A DNA stretch of 64,000 nucleotides from Klebsiella spallanzanii (GTDB lineage: Bacteria; Pseudomonadota; Gammaproteobacteria; Enterobacterales; Enterobacteriaceae), in contig NZ_CABGGS010000003.1 of NCBI RefSeq assembly GCF_902158555.1, positions 1-64,000 on the forward strand, given 5' to 3'. The notes under the pieces are model-generated. The model worked only from the letters and a program-made list of their open reading frames with translations, ran no database searches and had not been told where the DNA came from. Numbering within the stretch: the stretch's first letter is position 1; each line of letters starts with the position of its first letter. Below, piece after piece: positions 10,751 to 20,838 of this stretch. The position numbers were made by a program, and so were the translations under genes.

Positions 10751-11398
10751 GTGATTCAACCGTTGTTTGATTTTTCAGCTTACTTCAAATTTTTCATCGG
10801 CCTATTCGCACTGGTAAACCCGGTAGGCATTATCCCTGTCTTTATTAGTATGACCAGCTACCAGACGGCAGTTGTGCGTAACAAAACCAATCTGACAGCC
10901 AACCTGTCGGTGGCCATTATCCTGCTAACGTCTCTCTTTTTGGGCGATGGTATTCTTCAGGTATTCGGTATTTCTATCGATTCCTTCCGTATCGCTGGCG
11001 GGATTCTGGTCGTCACCATTGCCATGTCGATGATTAGCGGCAAGCTGGGTGAGGATAAGCAGAATAAACAGGAGAAATCAGAAACGGCAATCCGCGAGAG
11101 TATTGGCGTAGTACCGCTGGCGTTACCTTTAATGGCGGGGCCTGGCGCCATCAGTTCAACCATCGTCTGGGGTACGCGCTATCATACCGCCGCCCATTTT
11201 CTGGGCTTTTCGATTGCCATCGCTCTTTTTGCTCTTTGCTGCTGGGGGATTTTTCGTATGGCTCCCTGGCTGGTTCGCCTGCTTGGGCAAACGGGAATTA
11301 ACGTCATTACCCGAATTATGGGGCTGCTGCTCATGGCTTTAGGAATTGAGTTCATTGTTACCGGGATAAAAGCTCTCTTTCCTGGACTAGTGAATTAA
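10751..11398 (+). CDS. ychE: MarC-family inner membrane protein YchE
   Basis: A 215-aa integral membrane protein with six predicted hydrophobic helices and the MarC/UPF0056 signature features (ALVNPVGIIPVF near the N-terminus, PLALPLMAGPGAIS in the middle). The start is a GTG at 10751 preceded by GGAG. The substrate and function of this family are unknown; the older idea of a role in antibiotic resistance is not supported for MarC. It stands alone between adhE and oppA as in E. coli. Confidence 0.9.
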   Translation: MIQPLFDFSAYFKFFIGLFALVNPVGIIPVFISMTSYQTAVVRNKTNLTANLSVAIILLTSLFLGDGILQVFGISIDSFRIAGGILVVTIAMSMISGKLGEDKQNKQEKSETAIRESIGVVPLALPLMAGPGAISSTIVWGTRYHTAAHFLGFSIAIALFALCCWGIFRMAPWLVRLLGQTGINVITRIMGLLLMALGIEFIVTGIKALFPGLVN

Positions 11399-12148
11399 TC
11401 TGCGCTTCTGCACGCGGGGCAAACCCCCGCGGTTGCTTAATTATTAGCAAAGCATATCAAAAAACGTTATATGAACACGTAAAATAACTTTTTTTAATAT
11501 AATCGTATTTTTGTTTTTTATCAGTCTGTTACGAACTTATTCTGCCATTCCCCTCGCTATCCACTCACATTAGTTACTGTTATTTTCGTCACATCATTCT
11601 CTGGCGCTTGCCGTCAGATAATTGAAATGATATTAGTAAATTCACCGATGAGGCAGATGAATGTGCTAAATAATAAACAATTGTTAATTTTTCGTACAAA
11701 AAAGCACCTTCTCAGTATTGCTCGGTATGTAAAACAGTAATTTTTTGTATGCACATGATAGATAATGATTTTATAACTTTTTCTTTACAGGGGTAATTTT
11801 ATGCTCTGCCTTCCGGGAGATCATAAAAGAGAATCCGGTAACATATTTGCAAATTGCATTGGCGGACGAGAAGGCCTTTTGGTACTTTCCGGCGTGATCT
11901 GTAGTGGAATACATACGCAAATGAGAATCTTTATTAAATAGCTCGTTGCGATTTAACATCACCTCCGGACAGGGGGGGGGGAAGAATCGACGTCAAGGCT
12001 GCCGTTTGAGCGGTCGTAATAAATAAGTCGGTGATAGCAAGCAGTACTCTCTGACAGCAGCATAAACTCCTGCACTGATCAGAATCCAGAAAATAGAAAA
12101 CAGGCTGGTTAAATAGCCAGTAATTATAATGAGTGGAGTAATAACACA
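11399..12148. promoter_or_regulatory. oppA upstream / leader region
   Basis: 750 bp without a gene. A GC-rich hairpin (CGCGGGG / CCCCGCG, 11413-11431) just after ychE may be its terminator but lacks a clear T tract. The middle is AT-rich. A run of ten G (11972-11981) lies about 170 bp before oppA. The segment before the oppA start is CA-rich (AATAACACAATG), the type of site bound by the sRNA GcvB in relatives; that regulation is inferred. Confidence 0.55.
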
Positions 12149-13780
12149 ATGACCATCATCACGAAAAAAAGCCTGATAGCCGCAGGCGTATTCTCTGCGC
12201 TAATTACCGTTAACGCTGCCATAGCGGCAGATGTACCCGCAGGAGTACAGCTGGCGGATAAGCAAACGCTGGTTCGTAACAATGGCTCTGAAGTTCAGTC
12301 CCTTGACCCGCACAAAATTGAAGGCGTGCCGGAGTCCAATATTAGCCGCGATTTGTTTGAAGGTCTGCTCGTGAGCGACCTTGATGGTCATCCGGTTGCG
12401 GGTGTGGCGGAAAAATGGGACAACAAAGACTTTAAAGTCTGGACCTTCCATCTGCGTAAAGATGCTAAATGGTCAGACGGTTCCCCTGTCACTGCACAAG
12501 ACTTCGTTTATAGCTGGCAGCGTCTGGCTGACCCTAAAACTGCTTCTCCTTATGCAAGCTATCTGCAATATGGCCATGTGGCTAACGTTGATGACATTAT
12601 CGCCGGGAAAAAACCAGCAACCGACCTGGGTGTAAAAGCGCTAGACGATCATACTTTTGAAGTTACTCTCAGCGAGCCGGTACCGTACTTCTATAAACTC
12701 CTCGTTCACCCGTCCGTTTCTCCAGTACCTAAATCCGCTATTGAAAAATTTGGTGAGAAATGGACCCAGCCAGCCAATATCGTCAGCAACGGCGCGTATA
12801 AATTAAAAGACTGGGTGGTCAACGAACGTATTGTTCTTGAACGTAATACCAATTACTGGGATAACGGCAAAACCGTGATTAATCAGGTCACCTATCTGCC
12901 GATTTCGTCTGAAGTCACCGATGTAAACCGTTACCGCAGCGGTGAAATCGATATGACCTATAACAATATGCCGATCGAACTGTTCCAGAAACTGAAAAAA
13001 GAGATCCCGCAAGAAGTTCACGTCGATCCGTATCTCTGCACTTATTACTACGAAATCAATAACCAGAAAGCGCCGTTCACTGATGTGCGTGTGCGTACCG
13101 CGCTGAAGATGGCACTGGACCGTGACATTATTGTCAATAAAGTAAAAAATCAGGGTGACTTGCCTGCCTATAGCTACACCCCGCCGTACACTGATGGTAT
13201 GAAGCTGGTTGAGCCAGAGTGGTTCAAGTGGTCACAAGAAAAACGTAATGAAGAAGCAAAAAAATTACTGACCGAAGCCGGTTATTCCGCTGATAAACCG
13301 CTAACCTTCAACCTGCTCTATAACACTTCCGATCTGCATAAAAAACTGGCTATCGCTGTGGCGTCTATCTGGAAGAAAAACCTGGGTGCAAACGTGAAGC
13401 TGGAAAATCAGGAATGGAAAACGTTCCTGGATAATCGCCATCAGGGCACCTTTGATATTGCTCGTGCTGGCTGGTGTGCGGACTATAACGAACCGACTTC
13501 TTTCCTGAATACCATGCTGAGCGATAGCTCAAACAACACCTCGCATTATAAGAGCCCGGCTTTCGATAAGATCATTGCGGAAACCCTGAAAACCAGCGAT
13601 GAAGGCAAACGCGCTGACCTTTATGCGCAGTCTGAGCAGCAACTGGATAAAGATTCCGTGATCGTACCGGTCTTCTATTACGTAAACGCCCGTCTGGTTA
13701 AACCGTGGGTCGGCGGGTATACCGGTAAAGATCCGCTGGATAATACCTACACAAGAAATATGTACATTGTGAAGCACTAA
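12149..13780 (+). CDS. oppA: Periplasmic oligopeptide-binding protein
   Basis: A 543-aa solute-binding protein of the SBP_bac_5 family. It captures peptides of 2-5 residues in the periplasm and delivers them to OppBCDF. It has a Sec signal peptide (MTIITKK start, hydrophobic core, cleavage after AIA, about residue 26). The mature protein opens ADVPAGVQLADKQTLV. It has the Cys pair of the family (DPYLCTYYY and GWCADYNEP). It is the first gene of the operon and is separated from oppB by a hairpin, which fits higher expression of the binding protein. Confidence 0.97.
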   Translation: MTIITKKSLIAAGVFSALITVNAAIAADVPAGVQLADKQTLVRNNGSEVQSLDPHKIEGVPESNISRDLFEGLLVSDLDGHPVAGVAEKWDNKDFKVWTFHLRKDAKWSDGSPVTAQDFVYSWQRLADPKTASPYASYLQYGHVANVDDIIAGKKPATDLGVKALDDHTFEVTLSEPVPYFYKLLVHPSVSPVPKSAIEKFGEKWTQPANIVSNGAYKLKDWVVNERIVLERNTNYWDNGKTVINQVTYLPISSEVTDVNRYRSGEIDMTYNNMPIELFQKLKKEIPQEVHVDPYLCTYYYEINNQKAPFTDVRVRTALKMALDRDIIVNKVKNQGDLPAYSYTPPYTDGMKLVEPEWFKWSQEKRNEEAKKLLTEAGYSADKPLTFNLLYNTSDLHKKLAIAVASIWKKNLGANVKLENQEWKTFLDNRHQGTFDIARAGWCADYNEPTSFLNTMLSDSSNNTSHYKSPAFDKIIAETLKTSDEGKRADLYAQSEQQLDKDSVIVPVFYYVNARLVKPWVGGYTGKDPLDNTYTRNMYIVKH

Positions 13781-13789
13781 TGGCAATAC

Positions 13790-13816
13790 GTGGGGCAGGC
13801 ATATCGCTTGCCTCAC
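13790..13816 (+). promoter_or_regulatory. oppA-oppB intercistronic hairpin
   Basis: GTGGGGCAGGC / GCTTGCCTCAC pair over 11 positions (two G-U) with a 5-nt loop. There is no long T run, so it is probably a partial terminator or RNA-stabilising stem that raises oppA over oppBCDF. Confidence 0.7.
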
Positions 13817-13867
13817 GGTGTCTTATTTCATCGCACTATTGAAGGCACACGCCAGAAGGTACGGGCA

Positions 13868-14788
13868 ATGTTAAAATTTATCTTACGTCGCTGTCTGGAA
13901 GCGATTCCGACGCTATTTATTCTAATTACAATCTCTTTCTTCATGATGCGTCTTGCACCGGGTAGCCCTTTTACCGGTGAACGCACGCTGCCGCCGGAAG
14001 TGATGGCGAATATTGAAGCAAAATACCATTTAAACGACCCCATCATGACCCAGTACTTCAATTACCTGAAGCAGCTGGCGCACGGTGATTTCGGTCCTTC
14101 CTTTAAATATAAAGATTATTCGGTAAACGATCTGGTCGCTTCCAGTTTTCCGGTGTCAGCCAAATTAGGCTTCGCTGCGTTTTTTCTGGCGGTTGTGCTC
14201 GGCGTAACTGCAGGGGTTATTGCTGCACTGAAGCAAAATACAAAGTGGGATTTTGCCGTGATGGGAGTCGCAATGACCGGGGTCGTGATACCCAGTTTTG
14301 TGGTCGCTCCCTTACTGGTCATGATATTTGCGATTACTCTGCACTGGCTGCCGGGTGGTGGCTGGAACGGCGGGGCGCTGCAATACATGATTCTGCCAAT
14401 GGTGGCGCTGTCGCTGGCCTATATCGCCAGCATCGCGCGTATCACTCGTGGTTCGATGATTGAAGTTCTGCACTCTAACTTTATTCGTACAGCCCGGGCA
14501 AAAGGTTTGCCGATGCGCCGCATTATTCTGCGCCACGCCTTAAAACCCGCGCTGTTGCCCGTACTTTCCTATATGGGACCCGCCTTCGTCGGCATTATTA
14601 CCGGCTCGATGGTTATCGAAACCATTTATGGTCTGCCGGGAATCGGTCAACTGTTTGTCAACGGCGCGCTGAACCGCGACTACTCGCTGGTACTCAGCCT
14701 GACCATTCTGGTCGGCGCATTGACCATTCTGTTTAACGCGATTGTTGACGTGCTGTATGCCGTTATCGATCCGAAAATCCGTTACTGA
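13868..14788 (+). CDS. oppB: Oligopeptide ABC transporter permease OppB
   Basis: A 306-aa inner membrane permease with about six membrane segments and the EAA-type loop (RTARAKGLPMRRIILRHALKPA) that contacts the ATPases. The ATG at 13868 was chosen because the protein then begins MLKFILRRCLE as in the family; the upstream in-frame ATG would add 26 residues that overlap the hairpin. It pairs with OppC. Confidence 0.96.
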   Translation: MLKFILRRCLEAIPTLFILITISFFMMRLAPGSPFTGERTLPPEVMANIEAKYHLNDPIMTQYFNYLKQLAHGDFGPSFKYKDYSVNDLVASSFPVSAKLGFAAFFLAVVLGVTAGVIAALKQNTKWDFAVMGVAMTGVVIPSFVVAPLLVMIFAITLHWLPGGGWNGGALQYMILPMVALSLAYIASIARITRGSMIEVLHSNFIRTARAKGLPMRRIILRHALKPALLPVLSYMGPAFVGIITGSMVIETIYGLPGIGQLFVNGALNRDYSLVLSLTILVGALTILFNAIVDVLYAVIDPKIRY

Positions 14789-14802
14789 CGCTGGGGTTCG
14801 CC

Positions 14803-15711
14803 ATGATGTTAAGTAAGAAAAACAACGAGGCGCTGGAAAACTTCAGTGAAAAGCTGGAAGTTGAGGGGCGTAGCCTCTGGCAGGACGCCCGCCGTCGCTT
14901 TATGCATAACCGTGCCGCCGTTGCCAGCCTGGTTGTGCTAGTGATCATTGCGCTCTTTGTCACCATCGCGCCAATGGTATCGCAGTTCTCCTATTACGAT
15001 ACCGACTGGGGCATGATGTCCAGCGCGCCTGATATGGAATCAGCTCACTACTTTGGTACCGACTCTTCCGGCCGCGATCTGCTGGTGCGTGTGGCGATCG
15101 GTGGGCGTATCTCATTAATGGTCGGCGTCGCCGCGGCGCTGGTGGCGGTGATTCTGGGGACGCTTTACGGCTCTCTTTCCGGCTATCTGGGTGGCAAAGT
15201 AGACTCAGTGATGATGCGTCTGCTGGAAATCCTCAACTCCTTCCCGTTTATGTTCTTTGTCATCCTGCTGGTGACCTTCTTTGGCCAGAACATCTTGCTG
15301 ATTTTTGTCGCTATTGGGATGGTCTCCTGGCTGGATATGGCGCGTATCGTTCGCGGCCAGACCCTGAGCCTGAAGCGCAAAGAGTTTATTGAAGCTGCGC
15401 AGGTTGGCGGCGTTTCAACGGGTAATATTGTTATCCGCCATATCGTACCAAACGTGCTTGGTGTGGTGGTGGTGTATGCCTCACTGCTGGTTCCAAGCAT
15501 GATTCTGTTTGAATCTTTCTTGAGTTTCCTCGGCCTGGGTACCCAGGAGCCGCTGAGTAGCTGGGGTGCGTTGCTCAGCGATGGCGCGAACTCGATGGAA
15601 GTATCGCCGTGGCTGCTGCTGTTCCCTGCCGGTTTCCTGGTGGTAACTCTATTTTGTTTTAACTTTATCGGCGATGGCCTGCGTGATGCCCTCGACCCGA
15701 AAGACCGCTAA
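14803..15711 (+). CDS. oppC: Oligopeptide ABC transporter permease OppC
   Basis: A 302-aa permease with a long cytoplasmic N-terminus (SKKNNEALENFSEKLEVEG), about six membrane helices and an EAA loop (EAAQVGGVSTGNIVIRHIVPN). The conserved segment HYFGTDSSGRDLL typical of the DppC/OppC subfamily is present. It starts 14 bp after oppB. Confidence 0.97.
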   Translation: MMLSKKNNEALENFSEKLEVEGRSLWQDARRRFMHNRAAVASLVVLVIIALFVTIAPMVSQFSYYDTDWGMMSSAPDMESAHYFGTDSSGRDLLVRVAIGGRISLMVGVAAALVAVILGTLYGSLSGYLGGKVDSVMMRLLEILNSFPFMFFVILLVTFFGQNILLIFVAIGMVSWLDMARIVRGQTLSLKRKEFIEAAQVGGVSTGNIVIRHIVPNVLGVVVVYASLLVPSMILFESFLSFLGLGTQEPLSSWGALLSDGANSMEVSPWLLLFPAGFLVVTLFCFNFIGDGLRDALDPKDR

Positions 15712-15722
15712 GGAGCGCCGTC

Positions 15723-16736
15723 ATGAGCACGATTGAAACGGCAAAAGCGCCGCAGGCAGCACAACAATCCGGGCTGCTTCTGGATGTGAAAGATCTCCGC
15801 GTCACCTTTGGTACTCCCGATGGCGATGTTACTGCGGTCAACGATCTCAACTTTACTCTGCGGGCAGGGGAAACCTTAGGCATCGTGGGTGAGTCCGGTT
15901 CAGGTAAGTCGCAAACCGCTTTTGCGTTGATGGGCCTGCTGGCGGCAAATGGTCGTATTGGGGGTTCAGCGACCTTTAACGGTAAGCAGATCCTGAACCT
16001 TCCGGAACGTGAGCTGAATAAGCTACGCGCCGAGCAGATCTCAATGATTTTTCAGGACCCGATGACGTCGCTCAATCCGTATATGCGGGTAGGCGAACAG
16101 TTAATGGAAGTCTTGATGCTGCATAAAGCGATGAACAAAGCCGAAGCGTTTGAAGAGTCGGTCAAAATGCTGGATGCGGTCAAAATGCCGGAAGCACGTA
16201 AACGGATGAAAATGTATCCGCACGAATTTTCCGGCGGGATGCGCCAGCGCGTGATGATTGCTATGGCGCTGCTGTGTCGGCCTAAACTGCTGATTGCCGA
16301 TGAACCGACTACGGCGCTTGATGTAACCGTACAGGCGCAAATCATGACGCTGCTGAATGAACTCAAGCGTGAGTTCAATACGGCTATTATTATGATTACC
16401 CACGATCTCGGCGTGGTTGCCGGTATCTGCGATAAGGTACTGGTGATGTATGCCGGACGTACTATGGAATATGGCCAGGCGCGCGACGTCTTTTATCACC
16501 CGTCACACCCTTATTCTATTGGCCTGCTCAACGCGGTACCGCGTCTGGACGCGGAAGGCGATGCTCTGCTAACCATCCCGGGCAATCCGCCAAATTTGTT
16601 GCGCTTGCCGAAGGGCTGTCCGTTCCAGCCGCGGTGTCCGCATGCGATGGAGATTTGCAATAGTGCTCCGCCTCTGGAGGCGTTTGCGCCAGGCCGCCTG
16701 CGCGCCTGCTTTCAACCGGTGGGGGATTTGCTATGA
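15723..16736 (+). CDS. oppD: Oligopeptide ABC transporter ATPase OppD
   Basis: A 337-aa ATPase with Walker A GESGSGKS (residues 56-63), signature FSGGMRQR, Walker B LLIADEPT and switch His in MITHDLG. The C-terminal oligopeptide/dipeptide extension contains a Cys group (KGCPFQPRCPHAMEIC). It is 11 bp after oppC with a GGAGCG ribosome site, and its end overlaps oppF by 4 nt. Confidence 0.97.
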   Translation: MSTIETAKAPQAAQQSGLLLDVKDLRVTFGTPDGDVTAVNDLNFTLRAGETLGIVGESGSGKSQTAFALMGLLAANGRIGGSATFNGKQILNLPERELNKLRAEQISMIFQDPMTSLNPYMRVGEQLMEVLMLHKAMNKAEAFEESVKMLDAVKMPEARKRMKMYPHEFSGGMRQRVMIAMALLCRPKLLIADEPTTALDVTVQAQIMTLLNELKREFNTAIIMITHDLGVVAGICDKVLVMYAGRTMEYGQARDVFYHPSHPYSIGLLNAVPRLDAEGDALLTIPGNPPNLLRLPKGCPFQPRCPHAMEICNSAPPLEAFAPGRLRACFQPVGDLL

Positions 16737-17737
16737 ACGCCGTAACGGAACAAAGAAAAGTCCTGCTCGAAATCGCCGATCTGAAAGTGCACTTTGACAT
16801 TAAAGACGGTAAACAGTGGTTCTGGCAGCCGTCGAAAACGTTGAAAGCGGTTGATGGCGTGACGCTGCGTCTTTATGAAGGTGAAACGCTGGGCGTAGTC
16901 GGAGAGTCCGGCTGCGGAAAGTCGACATTTGCGCGGGCGATCATTGGCCTGGTAAAAGCCACTGACGGTAAGGTTGCCTGGCTGGGCAAAGACCTGCTGG
17001 GAATGAAACCTGATGAGTGGCGCGATGTGCGCAGCGATATTCAGATGATCTTCCAGGATCCGCTGGCGTCGCTGAACCCGCGAATGACTATCGGGGAAAT
17101 CATTGCCGAGCCGCTGCGGACTTATCATCCGAAAATGCCGCGTCAGGAAGTTCGCGACCGGGTTAAAGCGATGATGATGAAAGTAGGGCTGCTGCCAAAT
17201 TTGATAAATCGCTATCCGCACGAGTTTTCCGGTGGTCAGTGCCAGCGTATTGGTATTGCGCGCGCGCTAATCCTTGAACCCAAGCTGATTATCTGTGATG
17301 AACCGGTTTCAGCGCTGGACGTGTCGATTCAGGCGCAGGTGGTGAACTTGCTACAGCAGCTGCAGCGTGAAATGGGCCTGTCGCTGATTTTTATCGCCCA
17401 CGACCTGGCGGTCGTGAAGCATATTTCTGACCGCGTGCTGGTGATGTATCTGGGTCATGCCGTGGAGCTGGGCACTTACGATGAGGTGTACCATAATCCG
17501 CTGCATCCTTATACCAAAGCGTTGATGTCGGCGGTTCCGGTTCCAGATCCTGACCTGGAAAGAAATAAAACTATCCAGTTGCTGGAGGGAGAATTACCAT
17601 CGCCGATTAACCCACCGTCGGGATGCGTATTCCGCACGCGATGCCCTATTGCCGGCCCGGAGTGTGCGAAAACGCGACCGGTACTGGAGGGCAGCTTCCG
17701 ACATGCGGTTTCCTGCCTGAAGGTAGACCCGTTATAA
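16733..17737 (+). CDS. oppF: Oligopeptide ABC transporter ATPase OppF
   Basis: A 334-aa second ATPase of the Opp importer. Walker A GESGCGKS (58-65), signature FSGGQCQR, Walker B LIICDEPVSALD and IAHDLAV are all intact. A C-terminal Cys-containing region (GCVFRTRCPIAGPEC) is present. The ATGA overlap with oppD suggests translational coupling. The last opp gene is followed 7 bp later by a strong terminator. Confidence 0.97.
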   Translation: MNAVTEQRKVLLEIADLKVHFDIKDGKQWFWQPSKTLKAVDGVTLRLYEGETLGVVGESGCGKSTFARAIIGLVKATDGKVAWLGKDLLGMKPDEWRDVRSDIQMIFQDPLASLNPRMTIGEIIAEPLRTYHPKMPRQEVRDRVKAMMMKVGLLPNLINRYPHEFSGGQCQRIGIARALILEPKLIICDEPVSALDVSIQAQVVNLLQQLQREMGLSLIFIAHDLAVVKHISDRVLVMYLGHAVELGTYDEVYHNPLHPYTKALMSAVPVPDPDLERNKTIQLLEGELPSPINPPSGCVFRTRCPIAGPECAKTRPVLEGSFRHAVSCLKVDPL

Positions 17738-17743
17738 TCTCTG

Positions 17744-17769
17744 GGGCTGACGTAAGTCAGCCCTTTTTT
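17744..17769 (+). terminator. opp operon terminator
   Basis: A perfect 8-bp stem GGGCTGAC / GTCAGCCC with a GTAA tetraloop is followed by six T. It ends only 12 bp before the start of the channel gene, so that gene may depend partly on readthrough. Confidence 0.93.
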
Positions 17770-17781
17770 AGCGAGGTTAAC

Positions 17782-18618
17782 GTGGCTTTTCATATTCATG
17801 CCGCTCGTCTGCGGCTGTATCATTTACTCTTCGATCAAAACCGACGCTCTGGTCGCCATTTTGAAGGTCTTTGCGGCGTTTTTGCGTTGCTATCGGTGTT
17901 GGTCATATTTATCGAGTCCGGGCTAGGAACTCAATATCATCTGACATTAGATGAATGGCATATTTTCGTCTGGCTTGAGCTTATCGTTACTGCGGTTTTT
18001 ACCCTCGAATATCTTCTGCGGCTCATCAGTTGGCCGAATCCGCTTAAGTATATTTTCAGCTTTTGGGGAATCATTGACCTTGCCACTATCTTACCGCTGT
18101 ATGTGATGTGGCTGTGGCCGGAGATTAGCCTCGATTACGTCTTTGCCTGGCGGGCCATGCGCGCTATCCGCGCGTTACGCATTCTTAAGCTGCTGCGTTT
18201 TATGCCATCGCTGAATATTTTCTGGGCCGCCATCGTCAGCGCCCGCCACCAGCTAATCCTTTTCTATTCTTTTATTGCTATCGTGATGGTGATTTTTGGT
18301 GCGCTAATGTATCTGGTTGAGGGGCCGAAATACGGATTTACCACGCTAAATGCGTCAGTTTACTGGGCGATAGTGACGATAACGACGGTGGGTTATGGCG
18401 ATATCACGCCGCATACGCCGTTGGGGCGTATTCTGGCCTCCATACTTATCTTAATCGGCTACTCGATTATTGCGATCCCGACCGGTTTAATTACCACCCA
18501 CATGACCACGGCATTACAGAATCGCCGAACTCAGCGCGTATGTCCCAATTGCGAGCATGATACGCATGAGAAAGATGCACACTACTGTAAGGTATGCGGA
18601 AGCGAACTGCCTAAGTAA
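17782..18618 (+). CDS. Voltage-gated K+ channel with C-terminal zinc ribbon
   Basis: A 278-aa six-helix Kv-type channel subunit. S4 carries regularly spaced arginines and a lysine (AWRAMRAIRALRILKLLRF). The pore helix leads to a canonical K+ selectivity filter TTVGYGD at about residues 199-205, followed by an S6 with IAIPTG. It lacks the RCK domain of E. coli Kch. Instead the last 25 residues form a Cys4 ribbon (CPNC ... CKVCG, from about residue 254), probably zinc-binding and cytosolic. I chose the GTG at 17782, preceded by GCGAGG; the longer frame from 17623 overlaps oppF. Annotated relatives are usually called ion transporter. Function of the ribbon is unknown. Confidence 0.88.
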   Translation: MAFHIHAARLRLYHLLFDQNRRSGRHFEGLCGVFALLSVLVIFIESGLGTQYHLTLDEWHIFVWLELIVTAVFTLEYLLRLISWPNPLKYIFSFWGIIDLATILPLYVMWLWPEISLDYVFAWRAMRAIRALRILKLLRFMPSLNIFWAAIVSARHQLILFYSFIAIVMVIFGALMYLVEGPKYGFTTLNASVYWAIVTITTVGYGDITPHTPLGRILASILILIGYSIIAIPTGLITTHMTTALQNRRTQRVCPNCEHDTHEKDAHYCKVCGSELPK

Positions 18619-18620
18619 AT

Positions 18621-18655
18621 AAAAAGCCTGCCTCGGTAAATCAGGCAGGCTTCTT
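18621..18655. terminator. Bidirectional terminator, channel gene / yciU
   Basis: A 9-bp stem AGCCTGCCT / AGGCAGGCT with a 9-nt loop, A-rich on the left and T-rich on the right, lies between two convergent genes. Confidence 0.85.
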
Positions 18656-18683
18656 CTGTTTAGCTATTGGCTTGAGAAAGAGC

Positions 18684-19025
<342 letters not shown>

Positions 19026-19047
19026 CTAAATATCTGATTGGCACGTT

Positions 19048-20508
19048 TTACAGCAACGGACTGAAGAAGTAAAACAGTCGCTCGGCGATCCGCTGCCACA
19101 GGGGACGTTTTAACCACAAGCGGGCGTCCAGCAGGCGCGACCGAGATATATAGTCGTCCTGCACCGCGGCCAGATCGCTACCAAACCCGGCATCGTCAAT
19201 CACCAGCGTGATTTCGAAATTGAGCCACAGGCTACGCATATCGAGGTTCACGGTTCCCACCAGGCTAAGTTCGCCGTCAACAAGCACGCTCTTGGTATGC
19301 AGCAGGCCACCTTCAAATTGATAGATTTTAACCCCGGCAGCCAGAAGTTCGGTAAAGAAGGCGCGGCTGGCCCAACCAACCAGCAGTGAGTCGTTCTTGC
19401 GCGGCAAAATAATGCTGACATCGACGCCTCGCTGGGCAGCGGTGCAGATAGCATGCAGCAAATCGTCACTGGGCACAAAGTAGGGGGTCGTCATGATCAA
19501 ATGCTCTTTGGCTGCATAAGCGGCAGTGAGCAGAGCCTGATGGATCAAGTCTTCCGGGAACCCCGGGCCAGAGGCGATGGTGTGAATCGTATGCCCGCTG
19601 GCTTCTTCGAACGGCATGATATTGGCGTCCGGCGGCGGTGGTAAAATACGTTTCCCGGTTTCAATCTCCCAGTCGCAGGAATAAACAATACCCATGGCAG
19701 TCGCGACAGGGCCTTCCATTCGCGCCATCAAATCGATCCACTGACCAACGCCAGAGTCTTGTTTAAAGAAACGTGGATCGACCAGATTCATACTGCCGGT
19801 ATAGGCAATATAGTTATCGATCATGACCATTTTGCGATGCTGACGCAGGTCCATGCGGCGCAGGAAGACACGCATCAGGTTCACTTTCAGCGCTTCAACA
19901 ACCTCAATTCCGGCGTTACGCATCATGGCGGCCCATGGGCTGCGGAAAAAGGCCACGCTTCCGGCTGAGTCGAGCATTAAGCGGCAGTGTACGCCGCGCC
20001 TGGCCGCTGCCATTAATGACTCTGCGACTTTATCGGCCATACCGCCGGGCTGCCAGATATAGAACACCATCTCGATGTTATGGCGAGCGAGTTGGATGTC
20101 GCGGATCAACGCCTGCATGACGTCATCGGATTCAGTGAGTAGCTGAAGCTGATTGCCTTTGACGCCGCCAATGCCCTGGCGGCGTTCGCAGAGTTTGAAC
20201 AACGATTCTGCGACCGGGCTATTGTCATCGGCAAAGATATGTTTGCAGGCTTTGAGATCTTTTAGCCACTTGGCCGTTGAAGGCCACATGGCGCGTGCGC
20301 GCTCGGCTCGGCGTTTGCCCAAATGCAGTTCACCGAATGAGAGATAGGCAATAATCCCTACCAGAGGAAGAATATAAATGATAAGCAACCACGCCATCGC
20401 TGACGGGACTGCGCGTCTTTTCATTAATATGCGTAATGTTACACCTGCGATCAGTAGCCAGTAACCGAGTATGACCAGCCAGTTAACCACCGTGTAAAAG
20501 GTTGTCAT
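19048..20508 (-). CDS. clsA: Cardiolipin synthase A
   Basis: A 486-aa inner membrane enzyme that condenses two phosphatidylglycerols into cardiolipin plus glycerol. Two N-terminal membrane helices (about 3-25 and 38-58) are followed by two phospholipase-D domains, each with an HKD motif: HRKMVMID (first) and HTKSVLVD (second). Both catalytic histidines and lysines are present. Clustered with yciU, as in E. coli. Confidence 0.97.
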   Translation of the reverse strand: MTTFYTVVNWLVILGYWLLIAGVTLRILMKRRAVPSAMAWLLIIYILPLVGIIAYLSFGELHLGKRRAERARAMWPSTAKWLKDLKACKHIFADDNSPVAESLFKLCERRQGIGGVKGNQLQLLTESDDVMQALIRDIQLARHNIEMVFYIWQPGGMADKVAESLMAAARRGVHCRLMLDSAGSVAFFRSPWAAMMRNAGIEVVEALKVNLMRVFLRRMDLRQHRKMVMIDNYIAYTGSMNLVDPRFFKQDSGVGQWIDLMARMEGPVATAMGIVYSCDWEIETGKRILPPPPDANIMPFEEASGHTIHTIASGPGFPEDLIHQALLTAAYAAKEHLIMTTPYFVPSDDLLHAICTAAQRGVDVSIILPRKNDSLLVGWASRAFFTELLAAGVKIYQFEGGLLHTKSVLVDGELSLVGTVNLDMRSLWLNFEITLVIDDAGFGSDLAAVQDDYISRSRLLDARLWLKRPLWQRIAERLFYFFSPLL

Positions 20509-20651
20509 AGATGAAAAATCCTTTTGAATGACTTTATGTCATGAGTTTACGCATCAACATCAATCTGGCAAATAAAAACGCAGCGAAAGCGTTGGTCAGC
20601 CAGTTTCATCGGTCTATAATGCAGGCTGTTTTCACTCGTAGAGTAGTAGCA

Positions 20652-20825
20652 ATGAAGCGTAGTAGAACGGAAGTAGGGCGCTGGCGTATGCTTAGACAAG
20701 TGAGTCGCCGCAAAGCGCGCTGGCTGGAAGGCCAGTCGCGTCGCAACATGCGCATCCTCTCCATCAGAAAAGAGCTGGTTAAACGGCAACGTCATTCTCT
20801 GCTGTTCACCTTCTCTGAGTTTTGA
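20652..20825 (+). CDS. yciY: Small basic protein YciY
   Basis: A 57-aa Arg/Lys-rich protein beginning MKRSRTEVGRWRMLRQ. The ATG at 20652 is preceded by a weak ribosome site (GTAGCA); the longer upstream frame has no support. It is conserved in position beside clsA in E. coli and relatives. Function unknown; the charge suggests nucleic acid or ribosome contact. Confidence 0.8.
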   Translation: MKRSRTEVGRWRMLRQVSRRKARWLEGQSRRNMRILSIRKELVKRQRHSLLFTFSEF

Positions 20826-20838
20826 GAGTCGAAACAAA

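Noticed and set aside
11771-12149. 63- and 71-aa minus-strand frames upstream of oppA
   Set aside because: Short, low-complexity, spanning the G10 tract and the oppA leader; no ribosome site or family.
17623-17781. Extended N-terminus of the channel gene
   Set aside because: The extra 53 residues overlap oppF coding DNA and its terminator; GTG 17782 with GCGAGG is the better start.
20541-20651. Longer form of yciY starting at 20541
   Set aside because: The extra 37 residues have no ribosome site and are not in the family; the 57-aa form fits the E. coli protein.
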